64,000 nt of DNA, taken from Saccharum officinarum (lineage: Eukaryota > Streptophyta > Magnoliopsida > Poales > Poaceae). The translations under genes and the position numbers were made by a program. Shown one piece after another: positions 35,297 to 45,308 of this stretch. Below the pieces are notes generated by a model. That model was given only the letters and a program-made list of their open reading frames with translations, was not told the origin of the DNA and did no database searches. Location of the stretch: assembly GCA_020631735.1 (NCBI GenBank), contig CM036201.1, forward strand, positions 75,840,353 through 75,904,352. Direction: 5' to 3'. Position 1 is the stretch's first letter; the number at the start of each line of letters is the position of its first letter.

Positions 35297-36067
35297 ATGT
35301 TTCCCTCTCTCCTCTCGCGCGTGGCGTCCCCTCTCCTCACCACCGCGTGCACCTCCACCGCCTCGTCGCAGCAGCAGGCGGCAACCCCTCACCCGCAGGC
35401 GCTGAGGCTCCCGCCGCAGCCGGGGAACAAATACAAGCCCGTCGCCACGACACTGGCGGCGGCCGCCGCGGCGGGGCTCCTGCTGCTGTCCCCTGCTTCC
35501 GCTCCGTCCCGCGCCGACCCGGAGTTCACGGTGTACTACGGCACGGCGGCGAGCGCGGCGAACTACGGCGGGTACGGCGGGAACGCGAGCAAGAAGGACA
35601 CGGCGGAGTACGTGTACGACGTGCCCGAGGGGTGGAAGGAGCGGCTGGTGTCCAAGGTGGAGAAGGGCACCAACGGCACGGACTCGGAGTTCTTCAACCC
35701 GCGGAAGCGGACGGAGAAGGAGTACCTGACGTTCCTGTCCGGGATCCGCGCGCTGGCGCCGCTCAGCGCCGTGCTCGACAACCTGGCGCTCTCCGACGTC
35801 GGGCTGCAGGACCAGATCGCGACCGCCGACGACGTGCGCTCCGCCGAGCGCGCCGACGGCGCCGGCCAGGTGTACTACGAGTACGAGGTGGCGGGCGCCG
35901 GCGCGCACAGCCTCATCTCCGTGACGTGCGCGCGGAACAAGCTGTACGCGCACTTCGTCACCGCGCCCAACGCCGAGTGGAGCCGCGACGAGGCCATGCT
36001 CCGCCGCCTGCACGAGTCCTTCAAGACCATCCAGCCTGGCGCCCCGCCGCCAGCCACGGAGACCTAG
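35297..36067 (+). CDS. Thylakoid lumenal 19-kDa PsbP-family protein (arm A copy)
   Basis: This single-exon gene encodes 256 residues. Residues 1 to ~48 are rich in Ser, Thr, Ala and Pro, like a chloroplast transit peptide. A hydrophobic Ala/Leu-rich stretch (about 52-68) ending near SRADPEF looks like a thylakoid transfer signal; no twin arginine is visible before it, only KYK. The mature part (about 74-245) is a PsbP/Mog1-like domain with the hallmark TVYYGTAASAANYGGYGG and YVYDVPEGWKERLVSKVEKG, matching the plant thylakoid lumenal 19-kDa protein. That protein resides in the lumen; its exact function in photosystem assembly or maintenance is not settled. The gene converges with the sulfotransferase-like gene. 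Codon use is very GC-rich at third positions, as in many grass chloroplast-protein genes. Confidence 0.85.
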   Translation: MFPSLLSRVASPLLTTACTSTASSQQQAATPHPQALRLPPQPGNKYKPVATTLAAAAAAGLLLLSPASAPSRADPEFTVYYGTAASAANYGGYGGNASKKDTAEYVYDVPEGWKERLVSKVEKGTNGTDSEFFNPRKRTEKEYLTFLSGIRALAPLSAVLDNLALSDVGLQDQIATADDVRSAERADGAGQVYYEYEVAGAGAHSLISVTCARNKLYAHFVTAPNAEWSRDEAMLRRLHESFKTIQPGAPPPATET

Positions 36068-36831
36068 CTCTTATCTGAGCAGACGGAGATCGAGCGAGCA
36101 GGCAGGCTACTCAGCAGAACAATGCGATTCGTTGTGCATTGTAATTGCTAGTATAGTAAAGATCATCAGTTTTGTATAGGCTGGAGAAGTAACCAGATGA
36201 TTCTTTCATTTGGTTCTGTGTATTATTACTCTTTCCTTGCCAATCGATCCATCCATCCATGCATGACCGGCGAACTCTGACCACAGCTGCACTGCACTGT
36301 TAGCCTAAATGGCCATTTAGCCAACTTAAACACCCTTTAAAGTGACAGGCAATGGCAGAAATTAAGAAATTGATAATACATTTCATTTAGCATTTCAGTA
36401 CACCGAAGGACTCATTTCGCTTCATTTACCAACAAGATACTCCCAAGAACATTTGCTATCTCCAGGGGTCAACATGTGCATGCAAGGAGTATGAGCAGTT
36501 GAGCACTTGTTGCGCCAACCTGGATAGCTCATTTTCAAGTGTAAACTTTGATGTATTCATGAATGAGTCCAGACAGCTTTACAAGTTCTTGCGTTAGATA
36601 TTTGATAACCCCACATCTTTATTCTGCAGCTCTGAAGTCCATATCTATAAGACTAACCTGGATCAAGCATCTCTACTTCTGCTTCCAACTATTTATCTCA
36701 GTGACCCAAACTTATTCGCTCATGATATCAAAAAAATTTGCCTACGGCGCTAACTCTGTTAGCTGTAGAAGGGGGCAACGAGGCGTCAAAAGGACAACTC
36801 ACTATAGCACTATATACATCAGCTAGCGATG
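36068..36831. other. Region between two convergent genes (arm A)
   Basis: Holds the 3' UTRs of the TL19-like gene (plus) and the sulfotransferase-like gene (minus). No further gene seen. The arm B counterpart (54458-55248) has an extra ~22-bp piece near 55063. Confidence 0.5.
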
Positions 36832-39800
36832 TCATCTCCTTGAGCCATTCAAAAAGCTCTCGAACCGTGTCCCCTTCAAAAAATCATTAACATCTACCCA
36901 GTTCTCGATATGATCACACAATCGTTTAGTGTGGATTTTCACATGTCGACTGAACAGTTTCCTCTTTGGCACTCTTAGAAAATCCAGGACATCCATGAGC
37001 ATCTGAAGACATAAATAACACGTTGGTGAGGACCATGAAGATTGTTTTAGCCTCAACAGAACGATATGAAGCAACAGAGACTCACCGTGCGATTGCTGAC
37101 AACATCCTCATAGTACAGAACAACATGCCTGGTGTTCTTGAAATTCACCAAGGCATCAGATGCCAACTTATCAGACCGTTTTAGTTCAGTAATCAATGTT
37201 TTTTGTCAATGGTTGGCTTATATTGAGCAAGAATTTCAGCCTGCGCAAAGAAAGAAAAAGGATCAACATGATTCTCTTTTATTCGACACACATCTTCACC
37301 ATTTTTAGCAGATAAAGAAGTTGTAAGCATATAAGTTTGATATATTTATGATACCAAAAAATGCATGCTTGAATAAAATCTGACTCTTAGTGCAGGCAAC
37401 ATAAGGGAAAGATGTGCACCTCATGTTTGGAGTGCACATGAGCTTTATGAGTTCCATTCAGCTGTTTCATGGCACTATCATGAGCATTTGCTAATATATA
37501 GAACATAACGGCGGAGAAGATTTCTTCTCAGTAGAAAAATTGCAGAAACACCCCTTCGGTTGAAGTATTCAACTATCTCTTGATGGTGCTTCATTAGACC
37601 CTATAATTTTCTCTAGATATAAGCATATCACTAGATAAAACAAATCAAGGAAGCTGAATATATCTTTGGAAATTTGCCACAAACAATCGTGATAGAAAGA
37701 ATAGTTCTATGTGCAAACCATGAAATCAAAGGACAAACTCAATAGAGCCTTTGAAGTAACCATATATACCAAGAATCATATTAGATAATGAGTCCTTCAA
37801 CCTGATCTATAATTCTGTGGCAAAAGCTTCTATAGAATGCAAAGGGTCACATCTATCAGTAGCCATTGTCTCTAGAATAAACACCTCCAGTACATTAATC
37901 ATTCTATGTAAAGTTCAAGCAAGGAAGTTTTGAAACAGGGAAAAAAGATCATGATAGAGAGATATGATAAAATCATTAGTTATTTAGTTTTGCTTCGCTC
38001 CTTTAGTATTTTAACAGTTTGTTTATCACTTGCAGGCAAGCAATTTTCCATGTAAATAAAATTGGCAATCTTGATGGAGGCAGTTTATCAAAACTTGATA
38101 CAGTCTTATTTCCTTGGTTTTTCAGATAGTCCATAAGTAATCAAACAAATTTTCCACTTAATGAAACACACAAGTATGATATAAGAAAAGCAAATAGGTT
38201 GGAATTGCAAGATGATCATGGTATGTTCAGACTAAGTTTCAAAAAGGGAAAAAAAAAGGTAATAGTAAGTAGCAATTCATTCCACAATATAAAACTAATC
38301 GAAGAATGGTATAAATTTCTAAATTGGATATCCATTTAGAGTAAATGTTCTGTGAAATTATCACAAGCAAGTTTTTGCTCCACCTACAAGTGTGATGAAT
38401 ATAAGGATTTACCTGATTGAGCATCCATTTCAGCCCCACGGCAGCCGTACATTCATTCTTAGCAGCACTGCTATACCAATCCAAATTGTACAATTTGTCC
38501 AGTGTTTTCGTGATCGCGGTGATATTACTGCGTCTTTCTTTGACAGAGAAGATCTCTCCATTGGAGCTAATATTAGGGTGGCTATTCAACAATGTCTCAA
38601 CCCATCCACTCCCTGACCTCTGCATTGACAAGATAGCAAAGAACCTACCCCCATGCACGCACATTCTTTCCTAACAGACAAATAACACTCAAGTCAGTCA
38701 CTAACCTGAAAAAATATAGCAAAATCAGATGACCCAGTATATCTTCGTTTACCTATCATAAGTATTTGGCATCGGGTAGTGCAAGTAAGGGATTTCTGTG
38801 TCTGGAATACTGGGATCATGACAAGGTTTCTCCCTTTCCTTTTCTATCAAATTTGTCTGCATGAGCCCAAAAAGCATCCCGTTTTGCTTTAGAGACAACG
38901 AGAATATGTACACGCCGACTAGCATTATCAGGCCCAATATTGCTATCCATAACGCAAGCGGGTATCGCTTTGCTGGCTTTGTGTTTACAACTGCTGTATC
39001 CTGCAATTGAAAAAAAAAATATATATTGAGGGTACTGAAAATTTCATGACAGGTCACATGAAGGGACAATGGACTATAATTTGGGCATTCCTTCACATCA
39101 ATCACTCTATCATTTAATCTTGACTACAAACCCAGCCTTTGTGATTAATCCACACAATAAAAAAAATAACAGCCTATAGAATAGACAACAAACAAGTATG
39201 ATCCCTGGATTGTCCGCTCCAATGGACTATCACATATGTAGCAAGAATGACGCGATGCTGTTTGAATCCTAATTTTTCTTGGGTCCTAATTATTAGTTCT
39301 GATAGAATAAGTTTCCTGCTTAACATATTTGAAAGAGACTATCACTATGTTTCCAAGTTATAATATAATATAAGGAATCGTAAACAATGTTTGTCCACAA
39401 CAGCCCCACAGCAACGCGCATTGTTATATATTTATTTATACAAACAACGTGTGCGATGAAAATACCTCACAGGTTAAACGAAGTTCTTGACTGATACGGG
39501 CAAATAAGGTGGATATTTGAACTGTTCCCTATATCAAAAGTAGTTATGTACAAGCCATGCGCTTCATTTTATTCTTAGTTCTCATTCTAGAACGCCAGGG
39601 CCCACTTTGAAACCATTTGGCCCTTTCTAAATTCAGCCAGAGAAACCAGCTGGAACATGGAAATCTACGTGGAGCATGGACAATCTAAAAATGGCAGAGT
39701 AGACCTTGAGGACGGAACTCCAACTACGATTCAACAAATTTATTCAATCCTTTCACACATCTCGTTAGAGCAATTAGCAGGATGGTAGCGCGGTGGTTAT

Positions 39801-40041
39801 GGCAGTGGTATTACTAACTAGTTATCAGATGAACTGCAAAAACGGCCGAAACAGAATCAGAGGCCAGGGGCATAATAACTAATTACTCCCCCAAATCCCC
39901 AATCAGCAATCTCCTCAGAAAACATGAACGGAGAAACCAGTAGATTGGCAGGGGCAGAGATACATTCGACCTGACCTTAGTGGCGACGCCGAGATCCTCC
40001 GCCGGCACGGCCCTGTCCCGCTCTCTCCCGGCCTCCTCCAT
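36832..40041 (-). pseudogene. Sulfotransferase-like gene, arm A copy, frameshifted
   Basis: Exons correspond one to one with arm B: 39976-40041, 38753-39000, 38413-38670, 37420-37600, 37086-37240 and 36832-37002, with intact GT/AG borders. Compared with arm B, exon 3 is one base shorter (just after GTGCATGGGGG, before the P-loop), exon 4 is one base longer (near 37495), and exon 5 is one base shorter (an A run of six rather than seven near 37200). Each change breaks the frame, so the protein would end early in exon 3, soon after the membrane anchor. Three separate lesions argue for a decaying copy rather than one base-calling error, although low-quality sequence beside the gap could also cause them. 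Confidence 0.8.
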
Positions 40042-40553
40042 CGGAGAATACCATCAGCAATCAGTCCACCCCGGGCTCCAAATCCACCGCGATCCCTCGA
40101 GCCAATAACCCGAGCGCCGGGCGCAGGAGGACGACGACTCCCCTTCCTCCTCTCCTCCCTCCGAGGCACGAGAGTCGGGTGAAAATGGAGGGGGAACGGG
40201 CGAGGGCGCGAGGCGGCTCCGCGATGGGGGTAGCCCAGGGCCCGGGAGGCAGGCAAGCGGCTCGCCGCGGGAATGTAGCATCGGTCGGGGCACGTCGGGG
40301 CAGAGGGGAGGGAGAGAACGCTGGAGCGGGAGTGGATCGAAAACGGTAGGTAGGAGGAGAGGGAGACCACCTACTCCGCTCGTGTGTTGGGGATCGGGGA
40401 GGCTAGCTGGTGGACGGTATGGGGGACTTGGTCCGTTCCGTTGGTCTCGCGGCCGCCATGCAAAGCAGGAGTGGATGAAAAAAAAAGAAAGTAAAATCCA
40501 CTAGCGTCTCTAAACTTGTCCGTTATTTTTTCATATATAACTTTACAAACCTA

Positions 40554-40811
40554 TAGTCCTCTTTTGGCATGGCTCCGGTGGCTCCGGCTCCCGCACCTGT
40601 CGGCCACCAGGGGGCCGATAGGTGTTCAGGCAGAGCGGAGCTGCGAAGCCGAAAAAACGAGCTTCTTCTTGGGCTCCGCCTCTGTACTTGTGAGAGAAGG
40701 AAAGGAGGAGAGAGAAAAACGCTCGATAAACAGTAGCCTCCTGTCGGTCCCATGGGCGACCGACAGGTGCGGAGGGACGGGAGCGGAGCCACCGGAGCCA
40801 TACCAAAGAGC
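40554..40811. mobile_element. MITE present only in arm A
   Basis: The inverted ends share CTCTTTTGGCATGGCTCCGG on the left and, read inward, CTCTTTGGTATGGCTCCGG on the right. It is flanked by the trinucleotide CTA (40551-40553, 40812-40814), as for PIF/Harbinger-type MITEs. Arm B at about 50755-50770 has the uninterrupted site with a single CTA, so this is a clean presence/absence difference. Confidence 0.75.
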
Positions 40812-40842
40812 CTAAATTTTAGGCCTATAAACTTGATAAATA

Positions 40843-41172
40843 CTCCCTCCGTCCATTACTCTCAGTCGTTTAAGCAAAATTATTTTTTTTCCAATAGTCT
40901 TCGTCGTTTGAGGTGGTCTGCTGTATTATGGCTACGTCTCACGTGCGCGTGACTCCTCATATGGATGGCGGCGAGAATTGCGACGGGCCGCTCCTTGGTT
41001 GCATGTGCGCGCCTTCGCGGAGGACCTGGACTATCGTGGCCTCTCCTTGTTGCATGCACGCATGCACATATTAAATCACAACGATTTATTGCACAAGGAC
41101 TTGGCCATCCGTGCTCCTTGGTCTCTAGGCACAAGGCTTAAACGACGAAGACTAATGGATGGATGGATGGAG
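40843..41172. mobile_element. Stowaway-like MITE near inner end of arm A
   Basis: The left end CTCCCTCCGTCCATTACTC follows a TA. The right end reads, inward, CTCCATCCATCCATCCATTA. Inside, the segment AGTCTTCGTCGTTT is mirrored by AAACGACGAAGACT. The arm B copy is at about 50409-50732. Confidence 0.65.
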
Positions 41173-41317
41173 TGTATAATTAGAGATCCAATACGGGTCT
41201 GGGTAGCTTGTTTCGCTAGCGTGGACTACCGTCGTGTCTATTGGGCTCCTAACAGAGTTTGAGAAATATTTGAGGAGCCCCCTTAGCGTTGTTCATGTTT
41301 ATTTCTCACCCCTATGA

Positions 41318-41417
41318 NNNNNNNNNNNNNNNNNNNNNNNNNNNNNNNNNNNNNNNNNNNNNNNNNNNNNNNNNNNNNNNNNNNNNNNNNNNNNNNNNNN
41401 NNNNNNNNNNNNNNNNN
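41318..41417. other. Assembly gap of 100 Ns
   Basis: Exactly 100 Ns, the usual placeholder for a gap of unknown length. Left of it arm A is still homologous to arm B. Right of it the sequence is already inside the internal 3' region of the Sirevirus-like element. The element's 3' LTR, its left target duplication and the inner end of arm A must be in this gap or lost. Confidence 0.95.
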
Positions 41418-42138
41418 AAGTAAACTATTCATATGCATGCTAGTAGATATTCATCATTCAAGTTCTATACTAGCATTGCACCACACAAGCATGTATATTG
41501 AATTTAAAATGTGCAATGAGCAAGTCATATGAGAATGCACAAACAAATGCAACAACTTTGTTTATGAGCTTGCTCCCCCTACTTATGTGCATCAAAATTT
41601 TATTAACCCCTTTATCATGTTGAATATCATTTTTCTCTCCCCCTTTGTCAACACTTACCAAAAATGGGATCAAATTGTGGAGAGAAAAATAATGTTTGAT
41701 GGAGTAGGTTAGAATTTATCAAATTTGGTTCAACCTAAAACATCTTGCCAAAGATATTTAATTCGGTTTGACCAAAGACAAGCTTCTTCACACCTCATAA
41801 TAAGGGTTATCTTGCCTATGTTGAATTAAACACGTATAGCAAATCTTCTAGATTTAACACTAGGTTTGCAAGCTCACAATCATGTCATATGCCACCACTA
41901 GATCAAAATAAGCATAGAAGCAATAGTGGTAACATATATCCATCAAATTTATTTGATTTATCTATGAATGCTCATGCATACCACTTATTATGTCTACATG
42001 CTCTAGCAAGTCCTTAGCATAGGATGAATGACATGTCAATCAACTTTACCTTGCAACGTCGAAGGAGAGGCATGTCAATAAGTGGGTGGGGTGCATTCAA
42101 CTCATGTTTGAGAAATCAAGAATGTTCAACTCAATTCC
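41418..42138 (-). other. Non-coding 3' region of the first Sirevirus-like element
   Basis: AT-rich, no ORF. It contains purine tracts (minus strand) such as AGGGGGAGCAAGC near 41565-41580 and AAAGGGGGAGAGAAA near 41634-41648. It is homologous to 59640-60359 in the second element. Confidence 0.7.
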
Positions 42139-45100
42139 TTAGCTTGCAAAACCTCTTTTCATCAAGTGGCTAGGTAAGAATATCGGCAAGTTGACCATCG
42201 GTGCCAACACTTTCAATGGCAATATCTCCCTTTTGTTGATGATCTCAATGAAATGATGCCTTATGTCAATATACTTTGTTCTTCCATGTTGAACTGGTTT
42301 TGTATCATCTTGATTGCACTTCATTATCACATAGCAATGGCACATTCTTGAAGTTGAGACCATAAATCCATCAAAGTTGATTTCATCCATAGCAATTGTG
42401 CACAACAACTCCCGTACTCATATATTCGGCTTCAGTGGTAGAGATTGCTACACTATTTTGTTTCTTTGAGGACCATGACACAAGTGATCTTCCAAGTAAT
42501 GACATGTGCACTTATGTTCCTTTTCTATTGATCTTGCAACCCCCATAGTCGGAGTCCAAATATCCAATCAATTCAAACTTTGACCCTTTGGGATACCATA
42601 GTCCAACATCTCTTGTTTGCTTCAAGTACCTCAATATTCTCTTTGCGGCCGTGAGATGACTCTCTCTAGGTGAGGCTTGATATCTAGCACATATACAAAC
42701 ACTAAACATGACATCCGGCCTTGATGCGGTGACATAGAGTAGACTTCCAATTAAAGACCGATATTCCTTTTGATTCACCATTTTGCCATCAAGATCACTA
42801 TCCAAATTGTCATTTGTACCCATTGGAGTTGAAATTGGCTTTGCATCTTGCATTCCAAACTTCTTCAACATGTCCCTTATGTATTTCCCTTGACTCACAA
42901 ATGTCTATTCTTCAATTGTTTGACTTGGAGACCAAGGAAGTAGCTAAGTTCACCAATCATAGACATTTCAAACTCTTTGGCCATTATAGCAGCACAAATT
43001 CTTCACAATAAATCTTGATCGATTGATCCAAAGATGATGTCATCAACATATATTTGCACTATGAATAGATCATTCCTAATCTTCTTGGTGAATAGAGTTG
43101 TATCAACCTTGCCCATCTTGAATCCCTTAGAGAGAAGGAAATCCCTTAGCCTCTCATAACCATCTCTAGGTGCTTGCTTTAAGCCATATAAAGCCTTCTT
43201 CAACTTGTATACATGGTTGGGTTTCTTGTCATCTTCAAATCTGGGAGGTTGCTCAACAAAGACTAACTCATTGATGATCCCATTGAGAATGCACTTTTGA
43301 CATCCATTTGATATAGTTTGATATTGTGTGCACAAGCATAAGCCAATAGAATCCTTATTGCCTCCAATCTTGCCACGGGAGCATATGTCTCATCATAGTC
43401 AAGACCTTCTACTTGAGTGTAACCTTGAGCAACTAGTCTTGCTTTGTTTTCTCACCACAATGTCATCTTGATCTTGCTTGTTTTTGAATACCCACTTGGT
43501 TCCAATCATATTGTAGTCATTTGGCCTTTCTACCAATTCCCAAACATCATTTCTTGAGAATTGTTAAGCTCTTCTTGCATAGCCATGATCCAATCGGCAT
43601 CCTTCAAAGCTTCTTCTATTTTCTTTGGTTCTGTGGTTGACACAAATGATGCATGCTCACAAAACATAGCCAATCTTGATCTTTTTTGCACACCACTTCT
43701 AATATCACCAATAACACTATCAATGGAGTGATCTCTTGCAACATGTTGTGGTTGGAGTACTTGCACTTGAATTGCTTGAGCTTGGTTGATCACTTGATGT
43801 ATCTTGATGAGATGAACTAGCACCATGATCTTGCACTTGGGAGTCACTAGCTAGCTTGAATGGAGAATTGAGCACTTGATCTTTATCATCATCTTGAATA
43901 TCAATTACTTGCTTTGCTCTAATGTCCCCAATGTCCATGTTCTTCATTGCTTCCATCAATTGAGTTCCACCAACACCATCTAGATTCTCTTCTTCATCTT
44001 GTGACCCATTGGTTTCATCAAATTGCACATCATGGACTTCTTCTAGAATGCCACTTGAGTTGTTCCAAACTCTATAAGCTTTGCTTGTAGTTGAATAACC
44101 AAGTAGGAACCCCTCATCACATCTCTTGTCAAACTTTCCTAATCTAGTGCCCTTCTTCAAGATATAGCATTTGCAACCAAACACTCTAAAGTAAGAAATA
44201 TTGGGCTTTCTTCCATGAAGTAGCTCATATGGGGTCTTCTCTAGCAATGGATGACAATATAGTCTATTGATGTAGTAGCAAGCGGTATTGATTGCTTCAT
44301 CCCAAAATGATTGACTCATATTGTACTCATGAAGCGTTGATCTAGCCATATCAAGCAATGTTCTATTCTTTATCTCAACTAGGCCATTTGATTGTGGAGT
44401 GTACTTGGCCGAGAATTGATGTCCAATGCTATAGTGATCACAAAGTTCTTCAATTCTTGTATTCTTAAACTCACTTCCATTGTCACTTCTCACTTTCTTG
44501 ATTCTAATCTCAAACTCATTGTGAACTCTAGTGAGAAATATCTTGAAGGTGTCAAATACTTCACTTTTGTCACTAAGAAAGAATACCCATATGAATCTTG
44601 TGAAGTCATCCACTATGACAAAGCCATACTTGTTGCCGCCTATGCTTGTGTATGTTGTTGGGCCAAATAGATCCATGTGCATCAAATCAAATGCTTTGCA
44701 TGTGCTCATTGTACTCTTCTTTGGATGTGAGCTTCCAACTTGCTTCCTGGCTTGACATGCACTACAAAGCTTATTTTTCTCAAATTCAACATCTTTCAAA
44801 CCATTGACAAGATTGTGAGTTGTAAGCTTCTTCAATTGTTTCATGCCAACATGACCAAGCCTTCTATGCCAAAGCCAACCCATGCTTGATTTGGAGATTA
44901 AGCAAGTTGTCAAAGAAGTTTCTCTAGCATTGAAGTCAACTAGGTAGAGATTCTCATATCTAAAGTCCTTGAATGCCATATTTGAACCATTCATACTAAT
45001 GAATTTCACATCATCAACCCCAAAGATACATTTGCAACCAAGATCACATATTTGTGCCACGGATAGAAGATTGAAATCTAAGCTTTCAACTAGCAACACA

Positions 45101-45300
45101 TTGGAGATACTCAAGTCATTTGATATTGCAATCTTGCCCAAGCCAATTACTTTGCCTTTCTTGTTATTGCCAAATGTGATAGAATCAACACCACTATCAT
45201 TGTCATTGATTGAGTCAAACATTCTTGATGTACCGGTCATGTGTTGAGTGCACCCACTATCAATAATCCAATGCCTTCCTCTGGCTTTGTAATTGACCTA
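42139..45300 (-). pseudogene. Decayed pol of the first Sirevirus-like element
   Basis: The protease motif DSGCTQHMTG lies near 45235-45262. One open stretch (43720-45240) then covers the GAG-pre-integrase HHCC region (HRRLGHVGMKQLKKL ... CSACQARKQ) and the integrase core (MDLFGPTTY, RSDNGSEFKN, PQSNGLVEIKNRT). Reverse transcriptase (YVDDIIFGS near 43030-43060) and RNase H pieces are scattered over several frames (43530-43847, 43003-43335, 42512-42898, 42139-42408), so pol is broken by multiple frameshifts and at least one deletion near the RNase H core. Confidence 0.85.
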
Positions 45301-45308
45301 CAAGCAAA

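Larger units (their letters stand above)
34034..41317 (+). repeat. Inverted duplication, arm A
   Basis: This segment matches the reverse complement of 50252-57306 along its whole length. It carries the TL19-like gene, the sulfotransferase-like gene and the same MITEs in the same order. The outer boundary is where homology stops at CATGCAATGTACAATG; the inner boundary is the run of Ns at 41318. Arm A alone carries a 258-bp MITE (40554-40811), and it lacks a 30-bp promoter segment found in arm B. Over the 771-nt TL19 coding region I find a single synonymous difference. Confidence 0.93.

Noticed and set aside
35095..36078. 327-codon plus-strand frame overlapping TL19, and its arm B twin at 55238-56251
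   Set aside because: Arg-rich shadow of the PsbP-family frame; the TL19 frame has the conserved domain.
40054..40370. Protein-coding frames in the leader of the sulfotransferase-like gene
   Set aside because: They lie in the GC-rich 5' flank upstream of the start codon and differ between arms by indels that would break them.
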